In this document: positions 9,605 to 26,274 of the stretch, one piece after another
Position numbering within the stretch: position 1 is the first letter of the stretch
Layout of the letters: every line of letters begins with the position of its first letter
NCBI RefSeq assembly: GCF_029335315.1
Contig: NZ_JARJLT010000118.1
Span: 1 to 64,000, forward strand
Source of the DNA: Pseudomonas citronellolis
Lineage (GTDB): Bacteria > Pseudomonadota > Gammaproteobacteria > Pseudomonadales > Pseudomonadaceae
DNA length: 64,000 nt
Direction: 5' to 3'
Program-made: the position numbers and the translations under genes
Notes under the pieces: generated by a model
What the model saw: only the letters and a program-made list of their open reading frames with translations
Database searches by the model: none
What the model was told of the DNA's origin: nothing

Positions 9605-10159
9605 TCAGTCCGTGGAACGGCCGAGCATGCGCGTCAGGGTCGCATCACGGTCGAGGAAGTGGTGCTTGAACGCCGCCAGGGCGTGCAGCACGGCGAACAC
9701 CACCAGGCCCCAGGCGAGGTACAGGTGGATGGCGCCGGCCGTGTCGGCCTGTTCGGGCAGCCCGCTGAGGGTCGGCGGTACGTTGAACCAGCCGAACACG
9801 CTGATGGGTTTGCCCTCGGCGGTGGAAATCAGGTAGCCGGCGATGATCACCGCGAACAGCAGCAGGTACAGGGCCAGGTGCCCGAGCTTGCTGGCCTTTT
9901 TCACCAGCGCGCTGTGGTTGGCCGGAGCCGGCGGCGACGGGCTGAGGAAGCGCCAGGCGACGCGGGCGAGCAGCGCGATGGCCAGCAGGATGCCGATGCT
10001 CTTGTGGATTTCCGGGGCGCGGTGGTACCAGGTGTCGTAGTAGTCCAGGGTGCGCATCCACAGGCCCAGGCCGAACAGGCCGAAGACCACCAGGGCGCTG
10101 CCCCAGTGCAGGAAGATGCTGACCAGTCCGTAGCGGGAGGGCGAGTTACGCCATTGCAT
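9605..10159 (-). CDS. Cytochrome b561 family protein
   Basis: Di-heme membrane cytochrome of 184 residues with four predicted helices. Candidate axial histidines are in [11 protein letters not shown], in the [22 protein letters not shown] segment, and in the later helices HLALYLLLF and [19 protein letters not shown]. The family (COG3038) passes electrons from ubiquinol, and members detoxify superoxide at the quinone pool. Its neighbour yceI follows at 28 bases, a common genomic pair with unknown joint role. The start ATG has AGGAAA upstream. Upstream, 10160-10340 holds no gene; it is relatively AT-rich and should contain the promoter, although I cannot place the boxes. Confidence 0.9.
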   Translation of the reverse strand: MQWRNSPSRYGLVSIFLHWGSALVVFGLFGLGLWMRTLDYYDTWYHRAPEIHKSIGILLAIALLARVAWRFLSPSPPAPANHSALVKKASKLGHLALYLLLFAVIIAGYLISTAEGKPISVFGWFNVPPTLSGLPEQADTAGAIHLYLAWGLVVFAVLHALAAFKHHFLDRDATLTRMLGRSTD

Positions 10160-10342
10160 CGAGAGGTTTCCTGAAAAAGCCGAGCGGTTAGCCTAGCGGC
10201 AAATCCATCGAGTAAAAGTGGAAATTTCTGCTTTGAAACATCGATTCACAAGATAGCTTCGCTGGCTAATGACCATTCCAGAGCCTCCGCGGGGGCTCTT
10301 GCGCATAACACCCCGCCACCTGCTTCTATTCGACGCACAAAG

Positions 10343-10369
10343 AAAAAGGGGCGCCTCGCGGCGCCCCTT
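10343..10369 (-). terminator. Terminator of the amine oxidase gene
   Basis: Stem AAGGGGCGCC (10346-10355), loop TCGC, GGCGCCCCTT (10360-10369). The A tract 10343-10347 becomes a T run on the minus strand. It lies 26 bases past the stop codon of the flavin amine oxidase. Confidence 0.88.
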
Positions 10370-10395
10370 CGGTGTTCCAGGCGGCGTTGCGCGCC

Positions 10396-11886
10396 TCAGA
10401 ACATATCGGTGAGCCAGGACATGGCGCCCTTCTTCTTGCCACCCTCGGCCGCGGCCGGCGCGGCGGCCGCCGCCTCGGCGGGCTTGGCCGGGGTGTCGAC
10501 GACGATGCTCTTGCCGGCCGCCAGGTCGCGCAGCTGGGCGGCGGCGCGCTTGCCGCTGCGCAGGGCGCCCTCGATGGTGCCCGGATAGAGCGCGTCGGTG
10601 TGTTCGCCGGCGAAGGCCACGCGCGGCAGCGGCTGTTCCCAGGCGCGCCAGAAGCGGCTGATCTGCCCCGGGCCGTAGGCCAGGTAGGAACCGCCGGTGC
10701 TAGCGTCGGTGCTGTAGCGGCGCATCTCGTAGCCGGAGTAGGCGCCACGCATCTTCGGATAGAACTTGTTCATGCGGATCAGCACCTGGTCGACCATCTG
10801 CCGGTCGCCGAAGGCCTGCAGCACGCGGGCGTTGTCGCCGGACAGGTTGATCAGCACGTTGGCGCCGCCCTTGAGCGCGGGCTCGACCCAGATCATGCCC
10901 AGGCCCTGGTCGCTGTAGATCTCGCCGGACAGGCGCGACTTGTCGTCCCACACCGGGCGCTTGAACTTCAGCAGAATCTGGTCGCGCCAGCCGTAGTTGG
11001 TGTTTTTCAGCGCTTCCTGCTGCCTGGCGTTCAGGCCGGGGGTCAGCTGGATCTGGCCGAGGGCGCGCAGCGGCACCGCGAGCACCGCGTAGTCGGCGCT
11101 GTAGCCGGTGGCGCCAGCCTTGACGGTGACGCCGTCCTTGTCCTGGACGATGGCACTGACGCGGGCGTTGGTCTTGATGGTCTTCAACTGCTTGACGAAG
11201 GCCTCGGCCAGTACCGGGCTGCCGCCGGGCAGGCGCGCGGCGCGCAGGTCGCGGTCATCGACGTTGCGGTAGACCCGGCCCTGCTGGGCGAGGTACAGCA
11301 GCGACAGGCGCGACGGCTCGTCGTAGTGCGAGCGGATGCGCTGGTTGACCAGCAGGCGCGCGGTCGGCGACAGGTTCAGCTTGTCCAGCCAGCGCGCGAC
11401 GTTGAGCTGGTCGAGGGCGAACAGGGTCTTGTTGGCCAGCGGGTTGAGCGGGTCGTCGATGGAGGCGGAGAGGTCGTTCAGCGACTTCTCGAAGCGCTCG
11501 AGGTCGGCGGCCACGGTCGGCATCTTCTGCTTCAGGTCGGCGGAGGAGTAGTAGACGCCGTCGATCAGATAGCTGGGGGTGCGCACGAATTCCGGCGCCG
11601 GCACCGACTTCACCTTGAGGGTGTCGAGGTAGCCGTTGAGGGTCGGCTGGGCCTTGGCGTTGCCCAGCCATTCGCTGGTGGCAAGCCCCGAGCGCCCGCC
11701 GATCTGCGGCTTGGCTTCGAGCAGGGTCACCTGCCAGCCGGCCTGCTGCAGTTCATAGGCGGCGCTGAGGCCCGCCAGGCCGCCGCCGACCACGATGGCC
11801 GTCGGTTGTTTGTCCTTGCCCAGCGCGATCGCGCTGAACGCCGCCAGCGCCAGCAACGACGCCGTGCGCAGCCATCCCATTTTCAT
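10396..11886 (-). CDS. FAD-dependent amine oxidase (flavin monoamine oxidase family)
   Basis: Predicted exported flavoenzyme of 496 residues that oxidises an amine; the substrate cannot be read from sequence. It starts with a hydrophobic signal (WLRTASLLALAAFSAIALG). The Rossmann FAD motif AIVVGGGLAGLSAAYELQ follows at about residue 31, then EAKPQIGGRSG. The C-terminal FAD-contacting motif VAFAGEHTDALYPGTIEGAL is intact. The C-terminus adds an Ala/Pro/Lys-rich tail (about 35 residues). The start was set at the ATG giving the signal peptide, since the upstream open frame runs antisense through bioA. The gene is divergent from bioA and corresponds in place to P. aeruginosa PA0421. Confidence 0.85.
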   Translation of the reverse strand: MKMGWLRTASLLALAAFSAIALGKDKQPTAIVVGGGLAGLSAAYELQQAGWQVTLLEAKPQIGGRSGLATSEWLGNAKAQPTLNGYLDTLKVKSVPAPEFVRTPSYLIDGVYYSSADLKQKMPTVAADLERFEKSLNDLSASIDDPLNPLANKTLFALDQLNVARWLDKLNLSPTARLLVNQRIRSHYDEPSRLSLLYLAQQGRVYRNVDDRDLRAARLPGGSPVLAEAFVKQLKTIKTNARVSAIVQDKDGVTVKAGATGYSADYAVLAVPLRALGQIQLTPGLNARQQEALKNTNYGWRDQILLKFKRPVWDDKSRLSGEIYSDQGLGMIWVEPALKGGANVLINLSGDNARVLQAFGDRQMVDQVLIRMNKFYPKMRGAYSGYEMRRYSTDASTGGSYLAYGPGQISRFWRAWEQPLPRVAFAGEHTDALYPGTIEGALRSGKRAAAQLRDLAAGKSIVVDTPAKPAEAAAAAPAAAEGGKKKGAMSWLTDMF

Positions 11887-12039
11887 CGTGCATCCCCCAA
11901 CATGGTGCGAAGGCGCGCAGCATACGACAGCGCCCCATGGCCGGCCAGATGCCGGGCTCTGCCGTGTGTCGCGGCGCGCGCCTTGTCCGTCCACTTCCCA
12001 TTGCATAGGCTTGCCCGACGTATCGAGAGGAGACCCGCC

Positions 12040-13443
12040 ATGGGCCTGAACGCCGAGTGGATGCAGCGCGACCTGGAAGTGCTCTGGCACCCCTGCACCC
12101 AGATGAAAGACCACGAACGCCTGCCGGTCATCCCGATCCGCCGCGGCAAGGGCGTGTGGCTGGAGGATTTCGAGGGCAAGCGCTACCTGGACGCGGTCAG
12201 CTCCTGGTGGGTCAACGTGTTCGGCCACGCCAACCCGCGCATCAACCAGCGCATCAAGGACCAGGTGGACCAGCTGGAGCACGTGATCCTCGCCGGCTTC
12301 ACCCACCAGCCGGTAGTCGAGCTGTCCGAGCGCCTGGTGCGCCTGACGCCCGAGGGCCTGACCCGGGTGTTCTACGCGGACAACGGCTCCTCGGGCATCG
12401 AGGTGGCGCTGAAGATGAGCTACCACTACTGGCAGAACAACGGCCAGCCGGCCAAGCAGCGCTTCGTCACCCTGACCAACAGCTACCACGGCGAGACGGT
12501 GGCGGCCATGTCGGTCGGCGACGTGGCGCTGTTCACCGAGACCTACAAGTCGCTGCTGCTCGACACCCTCAAGGTGCCCAGCCCGGACTGCTACCTGCGC
12601 GCCGAGGGCGAGTCCTGGGAAGCCCACTCGCGGGCCATGTTCGAGCACATGGAGCGCACCCTGGAGCAGCACCACCACGAAGTCGCGGCGGTGATCGTCG
12701 AGCCGCTGATCCAGGGCGCCGGCGGCATGCGCATGTACCACCCGGTGTACCTCAAGCTGCTGCGCGAGGCCTGCGACCGCTACGGCGTGCACCTGATCCA
12801 CGACGAGATCGCCGTCGGCTTCGGCCGCACCGGCAGCATGTTCGCCTGCGAGCAGGCCGGCATCACCCCGGACTTCCTGGTGCTGTCCAAGGCGCTGACC
12901 GGCGGCTACCTGCCGATGGCCGCGGTACTGACCACCGACAAGGTCTACCAGGCGTTCTACGACGACTACGCGACCCTGCGCGCCTTCCTCCACTCACACA
13001 CCTACACCGGCAACCCGCTGGCCTGCACCGCGGCCCTGGCGACCCTGGACATCTTCGAGCAGGACAACGTCATCGAGGCCAACAAGGCCCTGGCCGCGCG
13101 CATGGCCTCAGCCACCGCACACCTGGCCGGGCACCCGCACGTCGCCGAGATCCGCCAGACCGGCATGGCCCTGGCCATCGAGATGGTCCAGGACAAGACC
13201 AGCCGCGCGCCCTTCCCGTGGCAGGAGCGCCGTGGCCTGAAGGTCTACCAGCACGCCCTGGAACGTGGCGCGATGCTGCGCCCGCTGGGCAACGTGGTGT
13301 ACTTCCTGCCGCCCTACGTGATCACCCCGGAGGAAATCGATTTCCTCGCCGAGGTGGCCAGCGAAGGCATCGACATCGCCACCCGCGACAGTGTCAGCGT
13401 GGCGGTCAGCCAGCGCTTCCCCGACCATCGCGATCCGGGCTGA
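12040..13443 (+). CDS. bioA: Adenosylmethionine-8-amino-7-oxononanoate aminotransferase
   Basis: PLP enzyme of biotin synthesis (7-keto-8-aminopelargonate to 7,8-diaminopelargonate using S-adenosylmethionine), 467 residues. The segments HPCTQMKDHE and SSWWVNVFGHANPRI near the N-terminus are diagnostic for BioA rather than other class III aminotransferases. The PLP pocket IHDEIAVGFGRTG and the Schiff-base lysine in LSKALTGGYLP are present. The ATG at 12040 follows GAGAGGAG. The other biotin genes (bioBFHCD) are not in the window, as is usual in Pseudomonas where bioA is separate. It is divergent from the amine oxidase and is followed by rsmE. Confidence 0.95.
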   Translation: MGLNAEWMQRDLEVLWHPCTQMKDHERLPVIPIRRGKGVWLEDFEGKRYLDAVSSWWVNVFGHANPRINQRIKDQVDQLEHVILAGFTHQPVVELSERLVRLTPEGLTRVFYADNGSSGIEVALKMSYHYWQNNGQPAKQRFVTLTNSYHGETVAAMSVGDVALFTETYKSLLLDTLKVPSPDCYLRAEGESWEAHSRAMFEHMERTLEQHHHEVAAVIVEPLIQGAGGMRMYHPVYLKLLREACDRYGVHLIHDEIAVGFGRTGSMFACEQAGITPDFLVLSKALTGGYLPMAAVLTTDKVYQAFYDDYATLRAFLHSHTYTGNPLACTAALATLDIFEQDNVIEANKALAARMASATAHLAGHPHVAEIRQTGMALAIEMVQDKTSRAPFPWQERRGLKVYQHALERGAMLRPLGNVVYFLPPYVITPEEIDFLAEVASEGIDIATRDSVSVAVSQRFPDHRDPG

Positions 13444-13452
13444 GGCGCGCCG

Positions 13453-13516
13453 GCGGCTACAAGCGCCAGGCTGAAAGCTTTAAGCTTGGCGCTTTCCACT
13501 CGCCGCCTGCAGCCGC
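13453..13516. repeat. Nested palindrome between bioA and rsmE
   Basis: A 64-base interrupted palindrome. The outer arms are GCGGCT and AGCCGC; the inner arms are AAGCGCCA (13461-13468) and TGGCGCTT (13487-13494), with GAAAGCTTTAAGCTT at the centre. It resembles the AAGCTTGCAGC-type intergenic repeats common in Pseudomonas. It has no T run, so it is not a standard terminator. The related string GCTTGCAGGCGGC also occurs near 31052 and 32015, on both sides of the tonB gene. Confidence 0.6.
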
Positions 13517-13520
13517 CCCT

Positions 13521-14240
13521 ATGCGCCTTTCCCGCTTCTTCATCGACGCCCCCCTGTCCCTCGGCCAGCACGACCTGCCCGAGGCCCAGGCCCACTACAT
13601 CGGCCGCGTGCTGCGGCACGCCGCCGGCGACCCGGTGCAGCTGTTCGACGGCTCCGGCCAGGAGTTCCTCGGCGAACTCGTCGAGGTGGGCAAGAAGAGC
13701 GTCCGCGTCGAGCTGCGCGAGAGCTTCGCCGGCCTCGCCGAGTCGCCCCTGCGCATCCACCTGGGCCAGGGCCTGTCGCGCGGCGAACGGATGGACTGGG
13801 CGATCCAGAAGGCCACCGAACTGGGCGCCACGGAAATCACCCCGATCGTCAGCGAGCGCTGCGAAGTGCGCCTGAAAGACGAGCGCGCCGACAAGCGCAC
13901 CGCGCACTGGCGGCAGATCGCGATCAGCGCCTGCGAGCAGTGCGGCCGCTCGGTGCTGCCGCAGATCAACGCGCCCCTGACCCTGGCCGAGTGGCTGCAG
14001 GCCAGCGACGCCGAGCTGAAGCTGGTGCTGCACCCGGTGGCCGACCCCCTGGCCAGCCACGCCCGCCCGGCCAGCCTGGCGTTCCTCATCGGCCCGGAAG
14101 GCGGCCTCAGCGACGCCGAAGTCGAGCAGGCCAAGGCCGCCGGCTTCCACGCGGCGCGCCTGGGGCCACGGGTGCTGCGCACCGAGACGGCGCCGGTGGT
14201 GGCGTTGAGCGTGGCGCAGCAGCTGTGGGGCGATTTCTGA
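13521..14240 (+). CDS. rsmE: 16S rRNA (uracil1498-N3)-methyltransferase RsmE
   Basis: SPOUT-fold rRNA methyltransferase of 239 residues acting on U1498 of 16S rRNA in the 30S subunit. It begins MRLSRFFIDAPL with an N-terminal PUA-like domain (HYIGRVLRHAAGD), and ends with the SPOUT knot motifs LAFLIGPEGGLSDAEVEQA and LGPRVLRTETAPVVALS. The length fits the family. The start is the first ATG that opens this conserved beginning; the long upstream frame is antisense-type noise across bioA. Only 77 bases separate it from bioA, with a palindrome between. Its place matches P. aeruginosa PA0419. Confidence 0.95.
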   Translation: MRLSRFFIDAPLSLGQHDLPEAQAHYIGRVLRHAAGDPVQLFDGSGQEFLGELVEVGKKSVRVELRESFAGLAESPLRIHLGQGLSRGERMDWAIQKATELGATEITPIVSERCEVRLKDERADKRTAHWRQIAISACEQCGRSVLPQINAPLTLAEWLQASDAELKLVLHPVADPLASHARPASLAFLIGPEGGLSDAEVEQAKAAGFHAARLGPRVLRTETAPVVALSVAQQLWGDF

Positions 14241-14310
14241 GGCAGCCCGGCTATCGCGGACAACCTCCGCTCCTGCGGCCGTGCCTCCCTGTTGGCCGGA
14301 GCGCCGGCGA

Positions 14311-14388
14311 TGGCGGATAACGCCGTAGGCGTTATGCGCCCTACGGGCAGGCGCACGAGTTCCCCTAGGGCGCATAACCTATTCGCCG
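14311..14388. repeat. Palindromic intergenic repeat, copy C (rearranged)
   Basis: It contains the arm of copies A and B in inverted orientation (GGCGGATAACGCCGTAGGCG, then TTATGCGCCCTACG), followed by a second partial arm CCTAGGGCGCATAACC near 14364. Compared with the other copies it looks broken or recombined. It sits between the convergent genes rsmE and chpE, where no conventional terminator is seen, so its hairpins may slow transcription from both sides. The rest of 14241-14437 contains no gene. Confidence 0.75.
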
Positions 14389-14437
14389 TCGGCCGGTACG
14401 CCGGCGCCCATCGGGCAGACGCGCGCGGCGTGCACCC

Positions 14438-15049
14438 TCAGAGCCCGCGCAGGGCCAGGCCGGCCAGGCCGAGCAGGAGCAGGCCGCAGCCGGCGTAGCT
14501 GACCCGGTGCCAGAACAGCGAGGTGTTGCGCCGCAGCCAGTCCACCAGCGCCGCGCAGACGAAGCACCAGATCAGCGACGAGAGCATGAAACCGGCGAAG
14601 AACACCAGCGACTGCGCCTGGCTCGGCGCCCCTTCGACGATGCCGGCCAGGGCACTGCCGAGCGCCCCCCAATAGACCACGTTCTTCGGGTTCGACAGGG
14701 AGATGGCCGCCCCCGAGGCGAAGGCGTTGCCGGCGCTGGTGGCCGCTTCCAGATTGTCCAGCGGCGGCTTCCACGCATCGCGCAGGCCCTGCACGCCGAG
14801 CCAGGCCAGGTACGCGGCGCAGGCGATGGTCAGCGGCACGCGCACCTCCTCGTGGGCCAGCAGCAAGGCCAGGCCGGTGAGCCCGGCCAGGGCCCAGACC
14901 GCGTCACCGATCAGCGAGCCGAACTGCACCAGCAGCGCCGGGCGGAAGCCGCCGGTGAGGCCGCGCCGCAACGTCTCGCTGAACACCGCCCCGGGCGAGA
15001 CATTGAACGCGAAGCCGAACAGCAGGGCGGCGAGGAAGATGGTGAGCAC
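14438..15049 (-). CDS. chpE: LysE-family transporter ChpE
   Basis: Integral membrane protein of 203 residues of the LysE/RhtB exporter family, with about six hydrophobic helices. The N-terminal GFAFNVSPGAVFSETLRRGL is the conserved PGP-like family motif (here SPGA). In P. aeruginosa the gene at this place is chpE, at the end of the pil-chp cluster, although it is dispensable for twitching and is probably an amino-acid exporter carried along. The start codon is GTG (15047-15049) with GGAG upstream. It lies 79 bases after chpD, so it may be cotranscribed or separately started. Confidence 0.85.
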   Translation of the reverse strand: MLTIFLAALLFGFAFNVSPGAVFSETLRRGLTGGFRPALLVQFGSLIGDAVWALAGLTGLALLLAHEEVRVPLTIACAAYLAWLGVQGLRDAWKPPLDNLEAATSAGNAFASGAAISLSNPKNVVYWGALGSALAGIVEGAPSQAQSLVFFAGFMLSSLIWCFVCAALVDWLRRNTSLFWHRVSYAGCGLLLLGLAGLALRGL

Positions 15050-15128
15050 GGCGAAACTCCAACAAGGGACCTGGCGCCCATTGTCGACGCGGCGCCGGGA
15101 AAAAACTTGAACCGGATTGCGCGGGCGT

Positions 15129-15920
15129 TCAGCCGCGCAGGGCCCGCTGGTAGCGCCCCGGACTGATGCCGTAGGCGTTGCTGAAGTAGCGTGTCAGGTG
15201 GCTCTGGTCGGCGAAGCCCAGGGCGTGAGCCACCTCCCCCACCGGCCGGCCGGCGCGCAACAGCGCCAGGGCGCGCCGGGTGCGCAGCTGCATCGCCCAT
15301 TGCCTGGGACTCAGGCCGGTGTGCTGCTTGAAGGCGCGCAGCAGATGGAATTTCGACACCTGCACCTGGGCGGCCATGGCGTCGAGGCCGAGCGGCTCGG
15401 CGAGGTTCGCCGCGAGCAGCTCCTGCAACCGGTCCACCGGCCGCCGCCCCAGTGCCGTCGCCGCCGGCGGGCGGGTGCCGGCGTGGCGCGCCAGCTCCGC
15501 CAGCAGCAGGGTCAGGCGCTCCTCGCCGCGTTCGCGCAGGAAAACGTCGCCGCTCAGCGCCAGCTCCACCGCCGCGGCCAGCTCCCCGGCCAGCGCCGGC
15601 TGTTGCAGCAAGGGCCGCTCGAAGGCCACGCGGGCCAGGCCGAGGCTCTCGGCCAGCGCCGCCTCCGGCAGGTACAGGCTGACGAAGCGCCAGGGCTCGC
15701 CGTCGGCGGCGCCGCCACCCTGGATCTGCCCCGGGTTGTAGAGGGTGATGTCACCGGCGCCGGCGGCGAAGGTGCGGCCGTCCAGCCAGACCTGCTCGGC
15801 GCCGCGCAGGTTGGCGCTGATGACGAATTCGTCGTGGCTGTGCTTGTCGAAGCGGTGCCCGCTCAGGGCCGCGCTGGCGACCTCGACGCCGTCGCCCAGC
15901 CAGCCGTGGCGCAGAGCCAT
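15129..15920 (-). CDS. chpD: AraC-family transcriptional regulator ChpD
   Basis: Transcription factor of 263 residues. It has an N-terminal cupin-like AraC ligand domain (HSHDEFVISANLRG) and a C-terminal double helix-turn-helix (LDAMAAQVQVSKFHLLRAFK; then VGEVAHALGFADQSHLTRYF and YGISPGRYQRAL). It is the penultimate gene of the pil-chp cluster, seven bases after chpC, matching PA0416. Its targets are unknown. With the LysE-type gene next to it, a regulator-exporter pair unrelated to pilus control is also possible. Confidence 0.87.
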   Translation of the reverse strand: MALRHGWLGDGVEVASAALSGHRFDKHSHDEFVISANLRGAEQVWLDGRTFAAGAGDITLYNPGQIQGGGAADGEPWRFVSLYLPEAALAESLGLARVAFERPLLQQPALAGELAAAVELALSGDVFLRERGEERLTLLLAELARHAGTRPPAATALGRRPVDRLQELLAANLAEPLGLDAMAAQVQVSKFHLLRAFKQHTGLSPRQWAMQLRTRRALALLRAGRPVGEVAHALGFADQSHLTRYFSNAYGISPGRYQRALRG

Positions 15921-15927
15921 GGCCGGC

Positions 15928-16443
15928 TCAGATCAGCCCGGCGTCGGCGAGCTTCTGCTCCAGCGCCAGCAGGTCGGGGATGCGCACCAGTTCGCCGGCG
16001 ATGTTCACCGCGTCCAGCTCCAGCGGCGCCAGTTCGGCGTCGGCGCGGGCCAGCTCGGGGCCGACCTTCGCCGAACGCGGGATGCCCTGGGCGAGCAGGG
16101 CGAGGAATTTCACGTGGGGCCGGCCGCCGAGGGCGTTCAGCACTATCACCCGGGCGCCCGCGCCAATCTGGGCGGCGCCGCCGGAAGCGGCCTCGAAGGA
16201 CAGCAGCGGCAGGCGCAGGTCGCGCCAGGCCACCTGGCCCAGGTACCAGGCCGGCAGGCCCGGCTGTACCTGGGGCGCGCGATAGGCAATCAGCTCGGCC
16301 ACGGCGACGTTGGGCAACAGCAGGGTGCGATCGGCCAGCGGCACCAGCAGCCCGGTGAGGCTGGCCGGGCTGTCGTCCTTGGCCGGGAGGTTGGCCGAGC
16401 CCGCGCTCACGCCGGACTCCTGTGGCAGGGAAAGGTCACTCAT
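15928..16443 (-). CDS. chpC: CheW-like adaptor ChpC
   Basis: CheW-domain protein of 171 residues. The N-terminal 25 residues are polar and likely disordered; the CheW fold follows (LTGLLVPLADRTLLLPNVAV, AELIAYRAP, WRDLRLPLLSFEAA). CheW proteins couple receptors to histidine kinases; ChpC is thought to be an accessory adaptor to ChpA, beside the main adaptor PilI. The ATG overlaps the chpB stop by four bases (ATGA), indicating translational coupling. A longer open frame upstream runs inside chpB and is rejected. Confidence 0.9.
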   Translation of the reverse strand: MSDLSLPQESGVSAGSANLPAKDDSPASLTGLLVPLADRTLLLPNVAVAELIAYRAPQVQPGLPAWYLGQVAWRDLRLPLLSFEAASGGAAQIGAGARVIVLNALGGRPHVKFLALLAQGIPRSAKVGPELARADAELAPLELDAVNIAGELVRIPDLLALEQKLADAGLI

Positions 16444-17469
16444 GACTCCACTCCAGTGGCCGCACACTGCGCGGCCAGGTAGTCGACCAAAGCCGCGGCG
16501 AGCTCCCGCGGGTCGGCAGAGAAGGTGCTGTAGCCGCCTTCGCGGAGGCTGTCGGGCATGCTCGAACAGGCGCAGCTGTCGGCGCGCTGGGTCCAGATCT
16601 CGGCGCCCTGGCGACGCACGTAGGCTGCGGCGGCGCTGCCGTCGCTGCACATGCCGCTGAAGACTATCACTCCGCAGCAGCTACCGAACTGCTGGGCGAG
16701 GTTGAGCATCAGCTGGTCGATGGACGGGCTGTAGGGTTCCGGCCAGGGCCGCTCGCCCAGGCGCAACCGGCCGTCCTCGGCGAAACCCAGCTCCTGGCGC
16801 ACCGGCGCCACCATCACTTCGCCGCAGCGCAGCCAGTCGTCGCCGCGCGCCGGGGTGACCCGCCACTGGCTGTGACGACCGACGGCCTGGGGCAGGTTCT
16901 GCTCGAAGGCCGCGTCAATGTGCTGGGCGTACACGAAGGCCAGCGGCAGGCCGCCGGGCAGCGCGTCGAGGAACGCCTTGACCGCCTCCGGGCCGCCCAG
17001 CGAGGCGGCCAGCAGCCAGACCTGGCGCGCCGGCTCGCCAACCTGCAGCGGCGAGGCCGCCAGGCCTTCCGGCAGGCTCAGGCGGGTTGGGCGCTGGGCC
17101 TCGGCCAGCAGCGCTTCCAGGCTCTTGCCGACGCTGGCGCTGGAATCACCGACCAGGCGGCGCAGCTTGCCCACCAGGCGCCGTTCCCAGCGTGGATAGT
17201 GTTCGGACAGGCGCTCCGGGGCGTGGCCCTCGCCGAACAGCACGGGCACATCGGACTGCTCCAGCAGGTTGTCCAGCAGCGGCGAGTCTTCCTGCTGGGC
17301 CAGGTCCACCAGCCACAGGTCGGGCGCGCAGGCGGCCAGCTGTGCTTCGTCCAGGCGCCCCGGGTCGGCGTTGAGCACCACCTGGTAGCCATGCCCGGAC
17401 AGCGCCTGCTGCAGCACATGGCGCTGCAGCGAGGTGTCGGCGATTACCGCGATCCTTGCACCGGCCGAT

Positions 17470-17477
<8 letters not shown>
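16440..17477 (-). CDS. chpB: CheB-type methylesterase ChpB
   Basis: Protein-glutamate methylesterase of 345 residues that should demethylate the pilus chemoreceptor PilJ, opposing PilK. The N-terminal part resembles a receiver (RIAVIADTSLQRHVLQQAL, DLWLVDLA) but lacks the usual acidic pocket pattern and is probably degenerate. The C-terminal esterase domain shows the catalytic Ser (LLAASLGGPEAVKAFL), His (VYAQHIDAAFEQNLP) and Asp (VIVFSGMCSDGSAAA). It overlaps the end of chpA by eight bases and the start of chpC by four. Confidence 0.93.
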
Positions 17478-25332
<7,855 letters not shown>

Positions 25333-25356
25333 AGCCACTCCACTCATGTGTCTGTG

Positions 25357-26214
25357 TCATCCCTTCCGGGTAAAGGCCAGAACCCGCTCGTCGGCCACCG
25401 GCTCCAGGTCCGGGTGCTGCCACTCGGCAACCTCGCCGACGCCGATCACCAGCAAGCCGCCCGGCGCCAGGCGCTCGGCCAGGTGGCCGAGGATGTCGCG
25501 GCGCCGCCAACGGCGGAAATAGATCAGCAGGTTCTGACAGAAGATCACGTCCAGGCCGGCCATGGGCGCCTGGCCCAGGTCCAGCACGTTCAATCGCGTA
25601 CAGCACACCCGCTCGGTCAGCTCGGGCAACACGCGGAAGCGGCCAGCGGCCTCTTCCCGGAAATAGCGGTGCGTCAGCTCCGCGCCGACGTCTTCCAGCT
25701 TGCGCGCCGGGTACAGCGCCTCGCGCGCCTTGCCCAATGCGCTCAGGCTGATGTCGGTGCCGCTGACGCCGTACAGCGCCGGCAGCTCCAGTTCCCGCAA
25801 TACCTCGGCCACCACCATGGCCAGCGAATACGGTTCCTCGCCGCTGGAGCAGCCGACGCTCCATAGCGCCAGCGGCCGGCCCAGCCCGGCGAGGCGCTGG
25901 CGCACGTAACCGGCCAGCAGCTCGAAGGACGGCGGGTGGCGGAAGAAGCGGGTCTCCTGGACGGTCAGGCGGTCCAGCAGGTTCGACCACTCCACCGCGC
26001 CGCGCGGGCCATCGGTGACCTGCCGGTAGTAGCTGCCGTAGTCAGTGACGCCCAGTTCGCGCATGCGCGCGCCCAGGCTGGTCTGCAGGAAGGTCCGGCG
26101 CTGCTCGTTGACCACGACGCCGGTGCGTTCCTCCAACAGAGCCTGCCAGTCGCGGAATTCCGTCGCCGACATGTCGGCCAACGGCTGCAACGACCAGACG
26201 CCGGTTGCCTGCAT
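25357..26214 (-). CDS. pilK: CheR-type chemoreceptor methyltransferase PilK
   Basis: S-adenosylmethionine-dependent glutamate methyltransferase, 285 residues from the ATG, expected to methylate PilJ. The N-terminal CheR helical domain (ERTGVVVNEQRRTFLQTSL) is followed by the SAM-binding core LALWSVGCSSGEEPYSLAMV, GVSGTDISLSALGKA and LDVIFCQNLLIYF. The start is uncertain: ATG 26214 has GAGAG seven bases upstream, while an in-frame TTG at 26232 would add six residues. It ends 24 bases before chpA and follows pilJ by about 60 bases. Confidence 0.92.
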   Translation of the reverse strand: MQATGVWSLQPLADMSATEFRDWQALLEERTGVVVNEQRRTFLQTSLGARMRELGVTDYGSYYRQVTDGPRGAVEWSNLLDRLTVQETRFFRHPPSFELLAGYVRQRLAGLGRPLALWSVGCSSGEEPYSLAMVVAEVLRELELPALYGVSGTDISLSALGKAREALYPARKLEDVGAELTHRYFREEAAGRFRVLPELTERVCCTRLNVLDLGQAPMAGLDVIFCQNLLIYFRRWRRRDILGHLAERLAPGGLLVIGVGEVAEWQHPDLEPVADERVLAFTRKG

Positions 26215-26274
26215 GTCGCGTCTCTCGTTCAAGGCTGTGGCGCGCGGAGCCTTTCAGCCCCGCACGGCTCCCGA

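Noticed and set aside
10280-10299. Hairpin AGAGCC...GGCTCT between the cytochrome b561 gene and the amine oxidase
   Set aside because: The stem is short and has no adjacent T run. A better terminator for the amine oxidase lies at 10343-10369.
12057-14240. A 727-codon frame joining the rsmE frame back through bioA
   Set aside because: The upstream part is an out-of-frame shadow of bioA. Conserved RsmE sequence begins at 13521, so the long version is not a fusion.
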